From JBEKUY01 sp049514555 (lineage in GTDB: Bacteria; Acidobacteriota; Terriglobia; Acidiferrales; UBA7541): a stretch of DNA of 64,000 bases. Shown one piece after another: positions 34,989-43,398 of the stretch. The translations under genes and the position numbers were made by a program. The notes below the pieces were generated by a model, which did not search any database, was not told the DNA's origin, and saw only the letters and a program-made list of their open reading frames with translations. Within the stretch, counting starts at the first letter, position 1. Every line of letters begins with the position of its first letter. The DNA is taken from contig JBEKUY010000010.1 in assembly GCA_049514555.1 (NCBI GenBank), forward strand, positions 44,305 through 108,304. The letters are read 5' to 3'.

Positions 34989-35085
34989 TCAGGGACTTAG
35001 GCTGGGGCAGATCGAGAAGAACTCGATGCGGATGCCGTTCGGCAAGACGCTCAGGAAAATGGCACCGCATCGAGGGAGAAGATTG
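34989..35085 (-). pseudogene. Possible remnant of a VOC/glyoxalase-family gene end
   Basis: A short minus-strand frame ending at 34989 reads FLSVLPNGIRIEFFSI, resembling the C-terminal metal-ligand strand (DPDGNRIEF) of vicinal-oxygen-chelate proteins. Nothing upstream continues the fold. The rest of 34905-35244 holds no supported gene. Confidence 0.25.
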
Positions 35086-35244
35086 CGCGGCGCGCCCTTC
35101 GACTAGGCTCGGGGTAAACGGCAAGGTACGAATTGTCGGGGATTCCGCTGTGCTGGGGGAGCGGCGAGACGGCAGGGAATCTCCGCACGCGGTCGCAAAG
35201 GGCTGCGGGCCGCAAAATGGTTGTGGATAACTACAACATGCCTA

Positions 35245-35273
35245 TTGACTTGTGGTAATAGGTGTGCTAACAT
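35245..35273 (+). promoter_or_regulatory. Promoter reading into repeat element B
   Basis: TTGACT (35245-35250), a 17-bp spacer and TAACAT (35268-35273) end 31 nt before the first repeat unit, mirroring copy A. Confidence 0.55.
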
Positions 35274-35303
35274 GGCTCGTGCAAGTCGAGCCCAACTTCG
35301 TCC

Positions 35304-35432
35304 TATCCCCTCTAGAATCAACACTTACGCAAAACGCGCCTGCAACCCTTCTGGAATCAACACTTACAAAACATAAGGACTTAAAACCCCGTAGAATCAA
35401 CACTTACAGAAAACAGGGGGGCTCCCCCCACC
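35304..35432 (+). repeat. Three-unit repeat element, copy B (candidate small-RNA gene)
   Basis: Units with core TAGAATCAACACTTAC recur at 35315, 35354 and 35394 (steps 39 and 40). The first linker is CGCGCCTGC, the second ATAAGGACTTAA, and the last unit ends in CAGGGGGGCTCCCCCCACC followed by TTTTCC, a terminator-like hairpin. It is in inverted orientation relative to copy A. Confidence 0.75.
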
Positions 35433-35512
35433 TTTTCCTCGGCCGCGCGCGCGCCCGCCTGCACCTCGCCGCTGCGAACCGCCGACTCTCAAATCCAACG
35501 ATTTGTCTGACA

Positions 35513-35640
35513 AATCTTTTAGATACTACTCTTACGGGTTTTGCGCTTGTAAGTCCTGTAGATCTCACTCTTACAGGACATAAGGACTTAAAGTCCCGCC
35601 GAATCACACTCTTCCGAGAAACAGGGGGTGTCCCCCTCCC
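35513..35640 (+). repeat. Three-unit repeat element, copy C
   Basis: Diverged units (TAGATACTACTCTTAC, TAGATCTCACTCTTAC, CGAATCACACTCTTCC) recur at 35522, 35561 and 35601, again steps 39 and 40. The second linker ATAAGGACTTA is shared with B, and the end GGGGGTGTCCCCC forms a hairpin followed by TCCCTTTCC. It lies 80 bp after copy B in the same orientation. I see no separate promoter. Confidence 0.7.
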
Positions 35641-35666
35641 TTTCCATATCCCGCGCTACCAACCAT

Positions 35667-35684
35667 GCCGGGCTGAAGCCCGGC
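35667..35684. repeat. REP-like palindrome
   Basis: GCCGGGCT and AGCCCGGC form an 8-bp stem around GA, followed by GCGCTACA. Sequences of this type are common dispersed intergenic palindromes in Acidobacteriota. No gene is seen between 35685 and 35786. Confidence 0.4.
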
Positions 35685-35786
35685 GCTACATGAAGAGGGA
35701 TTCATCGCATGCAAAATGCGCAAGCGATGGGGCGGCGGTCCTCGTCGCTACGCTCGCTCGGGATGACAGAGAGAGGCGAAGACCTT

Positions 35787-36836
35787 CTAGCCGGCTTTGA
35801 GAGAGGCCAGGTCGATCACGAAGCGATAGCGCACGTCGCTCTTCACGACGCGGTCGTAAGCCTCGTTGACCTTCTGAATGGGGACAACTTCGATGTCGCT
35901 GGCGACATTGTGCTTGCCGCAAAAGTCCAGCATCTCCTGCGTTTCCCGCATGCCCCCGACCATGGAGCCGGCAAGGCTGCGGCGGCGAGAGATGAGCGAA
36001 ACAGCTCCGAGCGGGATTTGTTTATCAGGAATGCCGACGAGGACCATGGCGCCGTCCACCTTCACCAGATCCAGGTATTGATTCCAGTCGATCTGCGCGG
36101 AAACGGCGTTCACAATGAGATCGAAAGAGCCGCGGAGCTTGGCGAAGGTGTCCGAAGAGGATGTGGCGTAGAAGTGGTGAGCACCCATGCGCTTGGCATC
36201 GTCCTGCTTTTTCAGAGAATGGCTGAGGACGGTGACTTCGGCGCCCAGGGCGTGTGCGAGTTTGACGCCCATGTGACCGAGACCGCCGAGGCCGAGGATC
36301 GCTACGTTCTTGCCCGGGCCGGCACCCCAATGCTTCAGCGGCGAATAGAGCGTGATGCCGGCGCAGAGCAGGGGCGCGGAGGCGTCCAAGGGCAGATTCT
36401 GCGGCAGGCGAAGAACGTAGTTTTCATCGACCACGATCTTGTCGGAATAACCGCCGAAAGTCGGGGCGCCGTCAGGTTCCCGGCCGTTGTAGGTGAAGAC
36501 CAAACCCGTGTCGCAGTATTGCTCCTCCCCATGCCGGCATTGGGCGCACTTGCGGCAGGAATCGACAAAGACACCGACGCCGACTTTGTCTCCGACCTTG
36601 TACTTGCGAACTTTGCCGCCGACAGCCGTGACGATTCCCGTGATTTCGTGGCCCGGAACCATGGGGAATATGGAGCCACCCCACTCATCGCGGGCTTGAT
36701 GAATGTCGGAATGACAAATGCCGCAAAACTTGATGTCGATGACCACGTCGTGCTCGCGCGGCTCGCGGCGTTCAAACGAATAGGGCGCCAGCGGAGCCTT
36801 GACGGTCATCGCGGCGTAACCCTTGGTCTTACTCAT
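35787..36836 (-). CDS. Zinc-dependent alcohol/aldehyde dehydrogenase (CAD/YahK type)
   Basis: A 349-residue medium-chain dehydrogenase. Seen: catalytic zinc ligands CGICHSDIH and GHEITG, the structural-zinc cysteines CRKCAQCRHGEEQYC, the Rossmann motif GLGGLGHMGVKLAHALG, and the C-terminal RYRFVIDLASL. This pattern is typical of NADP-dependent cinnamyl-alcohol-type enzymes that reduce aldehydes. AAGGGA precedes the ATG at 36836; an extended Arg-rich N-terminus in the same frame is unlike the family. It is 116 nt downstream of, and co-directional with, the SGNH hydrolase, but probably a separate unit. Confidence 0.93.
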   Translation of the reverse strand: MSKTKGYAAMTVKAPLAPYSFERREPREHDVVIDIKFCGICHSDIHQARDEWGGSIFPMVPGHEITGIVTAVGGKVRKYKVGDKVGVGVFVDSCRKCAQCRHGEEQYCDTGLVFTYNGREPDGAPTFGGYSDKIVVDENYVLRLPQNLPLDASAPLLCAGITLYSPLKHWGAGPGKNVAILGLGGLGHMGVKLAHALGAEVTVLSHSLKKQDDAKRMGAHHFYATSSSDTFAKLRGSFDLIVNAVSAQIDWNQYLDLVKVDGAMVLVGIPDKQIPLGAVSLISRRRSLAGSMVGGMRETQEMLDFCGKHNVASDIEVVPIQKVNEAYDRVVKSDVRYRFVIDLASLKAG

Positions 36837-36952
36837 GATGCGTCCCTTTCCAATCCGGCGGTCGGCTTCCAAGTTCCGTTCTTGACGCCGGCGCGCCGAC
36901 AAATGATACCACCGCCGTTGCGTTGAGAAGGATAAGCGAAAGGCGAGGCGCG

Positions 36953-38197
36953 TCAGTGTCCGCCGGCAAACAGCTTCAAGTCGATGGCGCCGGCCATGGT
37001 TTTGTAGCCACCATCGTTGGGATGAAGATGGTCGCCGCTATCCGCGGCGGCCGAGAGATGCGCGGGATCTTTCGGATCGCGAGTAGCCAGATCGAAATCG
37101 ATGACCGCGTCAAACTGGCCGCTGGTGCGAATCCAATTGTTGATCGCCTGGCGGTCGGCTTCCAAATCCGGGCTGGAATAGAACGATTCACCGCAGGGCA
37201 GAATCGTGGCGCCATAGACGCGGATGTTGTGGGCATGAGCGCGAAGAACGATCTGCTCGAACGCGGCGATCAGTTCCTGCGCCGTCGCGGGTTCTTCGCC
37301 GTGGGCGCGGGCGTTTGGGCGGGTGCCCAGATCGTTGATGCCCTCGAGGACGATCAACCAGCGCACGCCGGTTTGCGCGAGCACATCACGATCCAGGCGC
37401 GCCAGGGCGTTCGGACCAAGGCCATCGTGAAGCAGGCGGTTCCCCCCGATTCCTTGATTCAACACAGCGATGCCGGCTGTCGATTTGTTAGCTTGCAGGC
37501 GGCGAGCTAAGGCATCCGGCCAGCGTCCGTTTCCGTTCGTCGTCGAGTTTCTACCGTCGGTGATCGAATCGCCGAGGGTAACGACGGCAGCCTCAGAATC
37601 TTTGGCCAACACGTCCACGCCGTTCAGGAAATACCAGTGATCGGTATGCGCGGCCGTTGGCAGGTCGGCAGCCGAAACCAAGTCGCCGGCCTGCAGGTAC
37701 GAAGTAGCTCTCGCGCCGGGATGGGCCGTAATGCCAGCCGGCACGCCAACCAGATGGATCGTAACAGCCAGGTCAGAGAGCGGAGCCAGGTCAAAGTCGA
37801 GGGGATCGGAAATCATCAGCGCCCCCGGAGGAATGGTTACGGATGGCTGGCCGTGAAACGTGAGCGGCTTGTCGGTACCCGGCTTGATCGCGCCGCCACC
37901 CGCGGCCAAAGCCACGTGAGCGGAAGGGATGGCGAGGGGCGCGGCTCCAAAAGCATTGGAGAACCGCACCCGCAGCCGCTTTCCGCCAATCGAGACGTGC
38001 ACGATCTGGCGAAGGGTGCTATCCAGGAAACCCGGCGCGGGCGGGGCATTGCCCGCATCTCCCAACTGCGGCGAGGAGGCCCAGGTGCCCACCCAACGAG
38101 CGTGTTTGGCGCTCGCATGCTGCTGGCACTGTCCGACGGACGCCAGCCCCAACAGCATGGCAAAGAGCAGCGCGGCAAGAGTCCATTTCGTCTTCAA
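36953..38197 (-). CDS. Secreted SGNH/GDSL-family hydrolase
   Basis: A 414-residue exported esterase. The signal peptide (KTKWTLAALLFAMLLGLASVGQC) is followed by a beta-rich N-terminal module, then the SGNH blocks: VVTLGDSITDG (Ser), NQGIGGNRLL (Gly), LEGINDLG (Asn) and GDHLHPNDGGY (Asp-x-x-His). Members deacetylate plant or bacterial polysaccharides. The TTG at 38197 is favoured because GGAGGAGG precedes it; an ATG at 38212 has no ribosome-binding site and would overlap that sequence. The CE15/CE4 fusion lies 78 nt upstream on the same strand, suggesting a polysaccharide-degradation pair. Confidence 0.88.
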   Translation of the reverse strand: MKTKWTLAALLFAMLLGLASVGQCQQHASAKHARWVGTWASSPQLGDAGNAPPAPGFLDSTLRQIVHVSIGGKRLRVRFSNAFGAAPLAIPSAHVALAAGGGAIKPGTDKPLTFHGQPSVTIPPGALMISDPLDFDLAPLSDLAVTIHLVGVPAGITAHPGARATSYLQAGDLVSAADLPTAAHTDHWYFLNGVDVLAKDSEAAVVTLGDSITDGRNSTTNGNGRWPDALARRLQANKSTAGIAVLNQGIGGNRLLHDGLGPNALARLDRDVLAQTGVRWLIVLEGINDLGTRPNARAHGEEPATAQELIAAFEQIVLRAHAHNIRVYGATILPCGESFYSSPDLEADRQAINNWIRTSGQFDAVIDFDLATRDPKDPAHLSAAADSGDHLHPNDGGYKTMAGAIDLKLFAGGH

Positions 38198-38274
38198 GGA
38201 AACCTCCTCCATTCTCAGCAAACCAGCGAGACCAAGAATGTCATGCCGACGCCTGGAAAGTCGAGCGCCATGGG

Positions 38275-40590
38275 TCAGCGACAGAGCGCATTGAGTTTCT
38301 CGAACGGAACCTCGTAATGACGCTGCGGGGCTTCGATGTGCTTCGCCGTCATCATCAACTGCAAGAGTGTTCCGCCGCCTTTCGGCGCGACGTCAGGATC
38401 AATTGCGTAGGCAGGATCACTTTCCGCCTCCGGCAATGTGACCAGCTTGAAGCCGCGTTGCTTGAGAAGGTCAAGAAGCGGGGGAAGCATCACCGCATCA
38501 AACGCGCCGATGTGCAGGAGCATGACGTGCCGAATGTCTCGTCCGTAAATCAGAGATGACGCTTTCTGCGCAAAGGAAAGATCATCCGCCGCACTGGCCA
38601 GATAACTCTCCTTCATCCAGGCAATCGCGTCTTGATCGTTCTTGGCGACGCAGCGCGCATAAGGTTCGTTGTAGGCGTAGTCGCCAAAGCTGAGTGTGAC
38701 CTCGGCGACCTTGTATCCGCGTTCCCTGAGAAAGGCGGCGATGGCATGGCGTTTCTCGAGCGTGTCTCCCTCTCGCAGGTATGGGTATCGAAACCAGTGC
38801 CAATCCTGATCTGTCATGTGGGTGCGCAGGATCGGTTCGTTCGTGAGGATTTCCTGCTCGTAGTCCTCCACCGAATTCGCATGAAGATCCATGTGTGAGA
38901 GGGTGTGGTTACCTAGAGGAAAGCCGGCATCGCGCCAAAGTTGCAGCACTTGCGCGCTGTCCGGTCCATTTTCCGGTCTCTTCGTGTTGACGAAGCCATA
39001 GACCCGGGGAGCGTGTGCGGCTTGAAGCGCTTGAATGATGTTCCTTGCGACGTCCACGCGAGTAAGTCCCGGAGGCAGATAACCGTGTGCCGGCAGGTCG
39101 TCAAATGTAAGGGCGACTTGCGGGGTCGCGGCTGGCGGGTGCGATTCGGTTTCGGGGGCCGGAGTTACGCTGAGGGGCGGGCCCTTGATGTAGCGAGAGG
39201 CAAAGGTAAGAAAGGTGGGCCAGTTCGGTCCAGTGGTGTGGCCGCCGCTGTGCTGCCGAAACGCGATGTCGCCGTCAATCAGCGCGGTTTCGATCGGAGG
39301 AAAGCCAGTGGTTCCCAGGTCCTTCTTGCCCAGGAGCTTGTACACCGGTCCGGCGCCGACCGCGCCCAGGAACATGCCTTTCGCATCGACCCAGCCTCCC
39401 TCCACTTGCTGCGAACCACTACTGATGAACACCGGTCGCGGGGCGCACAAGGCAATTAGTTCGTGCGAATCCACGGGCAAATCGTTCGGTGTCAGCGGAC
39501 CCGCATACTTGAGGAAATTGCCGGCCATCCAGTGGTATTCGCCTGATCCGGCGACGTTTTCCACCTGCTCGCCAAAATTACGGCGGAAGAGCTTGGCGCC
39601 GCCCTCACCCGAAGAACCGACAAAAGCGATGGTCAGGCGTGGCTCATAGGCCATGGCGACGAGCGTTGCTTTCCCGTAGCGCGAAAGGCCTTCAATGCCC
39701 ACTTGATTGGCGTCGACGGACTTATCCGTTTCAAAATAGTCGAGCGCGCGACTGGCGCCCCAGGCCCAGGCACGCAGAGCACCCCAATCGTCGAGCTTGC
39801 GGGGCTGGCCCTTGTTGACGAGACCGATGATGCCTTGGGTTAAGCCGGCACCGTTGTCGGCCTGAACGCTGGTGGGAATGAGAATGGCGTAGCCCCAACC
39901 CTTGGCGAGCACCTGCCGCTGCCAAGCATTGGGACTTGGCGCGCCCGGTGGAAGCGGAGGCATGCGCCGCATAAAGGCGGCCAGCACCTCGGGACTGAGG
40001 CCGAACTCCATAATGACCGGTACGGGCCCCGTCGCGTTGGCGGGAGTGGTCAACGTCAACTGAATGTCCACGGCGATGAGCGGATAGGATGAATTGTCCA
40101 CATGGCCGACGATTTCTTTCGTGATGACCGGGACATCTTCGTGCATTTCTCTGGTCGTGCTGACCACTTCCCAATTCACTTTGGGCGTAACTTTGGGGAC
40201 GCGACCGTAGATTTCCCTGTCGAAGTCCTCGACAATCTCCGGGCGGCGCTGCTTCCACCAGATCTTCGCCGACGCGACCTTCTTGCCGTCTTTCAGAACA
40301 AGCGGGTCGGGAAGGATCGGGTAAGGGGTGGCATTGGACTCGTCATAGTTCGCGGCATAGGGCGATTTGGGATCGCCATCGGCACCGCGCCGGATCGAGG
40401 TGATGTGCAGAAGATCCATAAGTCGCTGGTGGTCCTGCTCGGCGGTCAATTGCACCGGCGGAGGCGAGCTGTTTGTCTTTGCAGTTACACGTGCAGGTGC
40501 GGCTTGACCGGCTCCGCGGGTCAGAGGGTGGACAGCCAACGCCAACAAGGTCACGCCAAGCAACCATTCAACCGTTCGTGGGGTACGCAC
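38275..40590 (-). CDS. Fusion of CE15-like glucuronoyl esterase and polysaccharide deacetylase
   Basis: A 771-residue exported protein. After a signal peptide (RTPRTVEWLLGVTLLALAVHPLTRG), residues about 60-480 are an alpha/beta hydrolase with the CE15 nucleophile motif GLSRYGKAT, SSGEGGAKLFRRNFGE and the His segment QHSGGHTTGPNW. This family cleaves lignin-glucuronoxylan esters. A Pro/Thr linker leads to a NodB-type deacetylase: VALTFDDLP (metal Asp), GNHTLSHMDLH (two metal His), RYPYLREGD and LLHIGAFDAVML. The GTG at 40590 follows AAGGAGG at 5 nt. The fusion predicts coupled demethyl-esterification and deacetylation of xylan-like substrates, which is inference. The SGNH hydrolase lies next in the operon. 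Confidence 0.85.
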   Translation of the reverse strand: MRTPRTVEWLLGVTLLALAVHPLTRGAGQAAPARVTAKTNSSPPPVQLTAEQDHQRLMDLLHITSIRRGADGDPKSPYAANYDESNATPYPILPDPLVLKDGKKVASAKIWWKQRRPEIVEDFDREIYGRVPKVTPKVNWEVVSTTREMHEDVPVITKEIVGHVDNSSYPLIAVDIQLTLTTPANATGPVPVIMEFGLSPEVLAAFMRRMPPLPPGAPSPNAWQRQVLAKGWGYAILIPTSVQADNGAGLTQGIIGLVNKGQPRKLDDWGALRAWAWGASRALDYFETDKSVDANQVGIEGLSRYGKATLVAMAYEPRLTIAFVGSSGEGGAKLFRRNFGEQVENVAGSGEYHWMAGNFLKYAGPLTPNDLPVDSHELIALCAPRPVFISSGSQQVEGGWVDAKGMFLGAVGAGPVYKLLGKKDLGTTGFPPIETALIDGDIAFRQHSGGHTTGPNWPTFLTFASRYIKGPPLSVTPAPETESHPPAATPQVALTFDDLPAHGYLPPGLTRVDVARNIIQALQAAHAPRVYGFVNTKRPENGPDSAQVLQLWRDAGFPLGNHTLSHMDLHANSVEDYEQEILTNEPILRTHMTDQDWHWFRYPYLREGDTLEKRHAIAAFLRERGYKVAEVTLSFGDYAYNEPYARCVAKNDQDAIAWMKESYLASAADDLSFAQKASSLIYGRDIRHVMLLHIGAFDAVMLPPLLDLLKQRGFKLVTLPEAESDPAYAIDPDVAPKGGGTLLQLMMTAKHIEAPQRHYEVPFEKLNALCR

Positions 40591-40822
40591 GAGTTCCTCC
40601 TTGGTATCTCTTCCAGTAGCGCGCCGGAACGACAACTATATTAATGCTTTTCGCCTGGAACACTACCATTGCTGACTTCGAGACAGCCGAATCGGGACAT
40701 CTTCATGAGGACACCTGGGGGTCGCTCCAATCACCGGATGCGTGACGAGCTTGTCTGACGCGCGGGCAGCGCTACACAGGCAAGGCGGAAAATGCGAAGA
40801 TGCCGGCGTAGAGGAGGGGCGA

Positions 40823-41305
40823 ATGGAACTGAAGAGTGTGGCGATGGAGATTCCCGAGGGGGCGAACCTGATCCTGGGGCAGACGCACTTCATCAAGAGC
40901 GTGGAGGATATCTACGAGGCCGTGGTGAACACGGTGCCGGGAGCGAAGTTCGCCATTGCGTTCAACGAGGCGTCCGGGCCGTGCCTGGTGCGGGTGGAGG
41001 CGAATGACGACGAGCTGCGGAAGGCCGCGGTCGCGAACGCGCAAGCGGTTGGCGCCGGGCACTTGTTCGTGGTGCTTCTGCGCCAGGCCTATCCCGTTAA
41101 CGTGCTCGGACGAATCAAGGAGTGCTTCGAGGTTTGCTCGATCTATTGCGCCACGGCCAATCCGGTCGAGGTGATCGTGGCGGAAAGCGCGCAAGGCCGA
41201 GGGGTGCTGGGCGTGATTGACGGAGCGTCGCCCAAGGGCGTTGAAGGGCCGAGCGACGTTCATCACCGCAAGGAATTCCTGCGCAAGATTGGCTACAAAC
41301 TCTGA
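40823..41305 (+). CDS. Adenosine-specific kinase family protein (PF04008)
   Basis: A 160-residue protein matching the small, highly conserved adenosine-specific kinase family. Seen: PEGANLILGQTHFIKSVEDIYEA, GAKFAIAFNEASGPCLVR, GHLFVVLLRQAYPVNVLGRIK, VCSIYCATANPVEVIVAES, RGVLGVIDGASPKGVE. The family binds AMP/adenosine in archaea and bacteria; biochemical evidence is thin. The ATG at 40823 follows GAGGAGGGG; in-frame upstream codons are unlike the family. It stands alone, divergent from the esterase fusion. Confidence 0.9.
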   Translation: MELKSVAMEIPEGANLILGQTHFIKSVEDIYEAVVNTVPGAKFAIAFNEASGPCLVRVEANDDELRKAAVANAQAVGAGHLFVVLLRQAYPVNVLGRIKECFEVCSIYCATANPVEVIVAESAQGRGVLGVIDGASPKGVEGPSDVHHRKEFLRKIGYKL

Positions 41306-41376
41306 ATGCCGACTCCGAATGCAGGAGCGTCAGCCGCTACCCTGCGCGCACAAGAGCCGGCGCAGGCCAAACCGGA

Positions 41377-41769
41377 CTACGATGTGCGTTTGAACAGCCG
41401 CCCCAAACAGTGATGCAAATCCTCGACGGCTTGGGAGAGTTCTTCCAGCCCTTCCGTCTCGATGCCCACCTCGACGGATTGAAGGTCGAGGACCAAATCC
41501 CTGGCAAGTTGAGTCGTGCTCCGCACGCGTTCCGCGGCTAAAGCGGGCAATACCGCGTAGGGATCACCCTGCTTCTGCAGACCGATCCACCGCTGAACTG
41601 CCCAGGCGGTCGAGCGCACGCGGTCCACCGCGCCGCGAAAGTCGCGCAGCACGCGAGAATCGAAGTCTTTGGACTGAATCAATTGCTCCAACTCGTGCAG
41701 CTCGTTGCTGACTGCCTGCAATCGCGCCGACAAAGATGCCCCATTCGCCTCAGGCTCAGAAGTGTCCAT
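41377..41769 (-). CDS. Small all-helical hypothetical protein
   Basis: A 130-residue soluble protein, predicted entirely helical (LSARLQAVSNELHELEQLI, VLRDFRGAVDRVRSTAWAVQRWI, VRSTTQLARDLVLDLQSVEV, LEELSQAVEDLHHCLGRLF), so a four-helix bundle is likely. The repeated DRVRSTAWA/ERVRSTTQLA hints at internal duplication. GGAGG precedes the ATG at 41769. I do not recognise a family. The 458-nt gap up to 42227 holds no supported gene. Confidence 0.65.
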   Translation of the reverse strand: MDTSEPEANGASLSARLQAVSNELHELEQLIQSKDFDSRVLRDFRGAVDRVRSTAWAVQRWIGLQKQGDPYAVLPALAAERVRSTTQLARDLVLDLQSVEVGIETEGLEELSQAVEDLHHCLGRLFKRTS

Positions 41770-42227
41770 GGTGTGACCTCCACAGAAGGGGTCGCGGTTT
41801 GGTTTGGATAGCACAACTCTTAGCGGCCGCTACGGTAAATATTCGACGACCCTCCTTAAGCCATAGGTAACAAGGATATATCCTGTCAGGCCGCTCATTG
41901 GGCTTATGTTCAATTTTGAACAGACGGAATCCAGGTGCACATGGTATTTCGCCCGGCAAAAGGGAAGAAGAACCCGCGATGACGGCCAGCGCAGTCCCTC
42001 TAAGGGCCCCATCGTGATGAATGTCTCGCGGCGGCCGCTGCCATTCACCCCGGCACTTCCGGCCGCCGCGCTCTTCACGGCGAAGACACAGGGCTTTCTC
42101 AACTCGCCCCGCGCTAAATCTAGAGACAAAATGGCGGCATGAACCCGCGGCTGGATGAAAGCAGAGGAGCAGGCGCAGTTCGGCTTGGGCAGGCCACCGT
42201 ATGGGAAGACCAACGGTTTGGGCGGAT

Positions 42228-42749
42228 TCAGCTGGCTGCCAAGGCGGCGCCGAACGCGACTTCCTTCAGTTTGCCAGTCTTCTCATCGTACACAAACCCC
42301 CGGACCGGGATGTGCTTGGGAATCCAGGGATGCAATTTGAGCTTTTGGATTTGTTGGCGCACGTTCTCTTCGACGTTGCCAAAGGCATCGAAATGAGCAG
42401 GGACGACCGGAGCCGCTCCGGTTTCGGCGAGCAATTTCGCGCGCAAGCTCTCGTCCTTGAACGTCAGCATGCCGCAATCGGCGTGGTTGATGATCAGGAA
42501 TTCCTGCGTGCCAAGCAAATGGTGAGAAATCACGAATGAACGAAGCGCGTCTTCTGTGACGATGCCACCCGCGTTGCGAATGATATGCGCGTCACCCGTT
42601 TCCAATCCCAGCATGCGCTCGACGGTGAGCCGAGCATCCATGCAAGCCAGAACAGCCAGTTTGCGCGCCGGCGGCATCGGGAGATGCCCCAGATCGTGAC
42701 TGCGCGCGTACATCTCGTTTGCTGCCAAAACTTCATCAATGACACCCAT
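42228..42749 (-). CDS. Beta-class carbonic anhydrase
   Basis: A 173-residue enzyme hydrating CO2 to bicarbonate. The zinc ligands and active-site dyad are visible: ACMDAR (Cys, Asp, Arg), and INHADCGM (His and Cys). RNAGGIVTEDALRSFVISHHLLG matches the beta-CA core. The short length and the HADCG form fit the clade common in soil bacteria. AAGGAGG precedes the ATG at 42749. Monocistronic. Confidence 0.93.
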   Translation of the reverse strand: MGVIDEVLAANEMYARSHDLGHLPMPPARKLAVLACMDARLTVERMLGLETGDAHIIRNAGGIVTEDALRSFVISHHLLGTQEFLIINHADCGMLTFKDESLRAKLLAETGAAPVVPAHFDAFGNVEENVRQQIQKLKLHPWIPKHIPVRGFVYDEKTGKLKEVAFGAALAAS

Positions 42750-42910
42750 GCGATTCCTCCTTCTCCCCTTTGCCTGCCTTCCTCCGAGGCTGGTGAGTTG
42801 GAGGAGAGCGGCACAATCATTCTAGTCGGCGCGAGAAGAAGGTTCAACTCTGAGCTGGGTGGCTGGACGGATGAGCGCATGCAATGCGCGGACGAGAATG
42901 GGGGTCCGGA

Positions 42911-43249
42911 TCAGCGGTAGGGATTGAATATGAATCTGAGTTCAGCCGTCGTGCGGGAATCAGCGGGCGCGTATTTCCACTTCTTGACGGCGGTGACAGC
43001 GGCCTGGGCAAGGATCGGGTTTCCCCCAAGCACCTCGACGTCTTCAACTTTCCCTGCGGCCGAGATCGTGACTTCCAGTCGCACGGTCCCGCCAATTTGA
43101 CGTATCTTCAATGCGGGAGGGTAAACGGGTTCTACCCGTGTGAGCAGCTTTCGATCGTTCTTCGCATCCGTCTGCGCATGCAATGCGGGTGCGAATGAAG
43201 GAATCAAGATCGAGAGACACACCAGAAGGATAAAGGAAAGAGCTTTCAA
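42911..43249 (-). CDS. Exported TonB C-terminal domain protein
   Basis: A 112-residue protein with a signal peptide (KALSFILLVCLSILIPSFAPALHAQ) followed directly by a TonB C-terminal fold: RVEPVYPPALKIRQIGGTVRLEVTISAAGKVEDVEVLGG, then AAVTAVKKWKYAPA. It lacks the proline-rich linker and cytoplasmic anchor of true TonB, so it is not an energy transducer; such free TonB-like domains are frequent in Acidobacteriota. The TTG at 43249 is chosen because AGGGGAGG lies 9 nt upstream and the signal peptide starts there. Confidence 0.8.
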   Translation of the reverse strand: MKALSFILLVCLSILIPSFAPALHAQTDAKNDRKLLTRVEPVYPPALKIRQIGGTVRLEVTISAAGKVEDVEVLGGNPILAQAAVTAVKKWKYAPADSRTTAELRFIFNPYR

Positions 43250-43398
43250 GGTAAGGCACCTCCCCTGCCAGGCACAACCCGGACCTCTGTGGAGCGAGAA
43301 GCTCGAAGACCGTGCTGGCAAGATCGCCATCGTCATTACCCAACTTCCACACCGCAGGGATCTCTGGTCAGAGTGAAACCGCCAGGTGCGTCACGCAG

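Noticed and set aside
34915..35230. Short overlapping open frames between the SIR2 gene and repeat B
   Set aside because: Pro/Arg-rich translations on both strands without ribosome-binding sites; only a faint VOC-like relic is worth noting.
30765..35640. CRISPR array
   Set aside because: Only three units per copy, units are diverged, the intervening sequences are conserved between copies instead of unique, and no cas gene is present.
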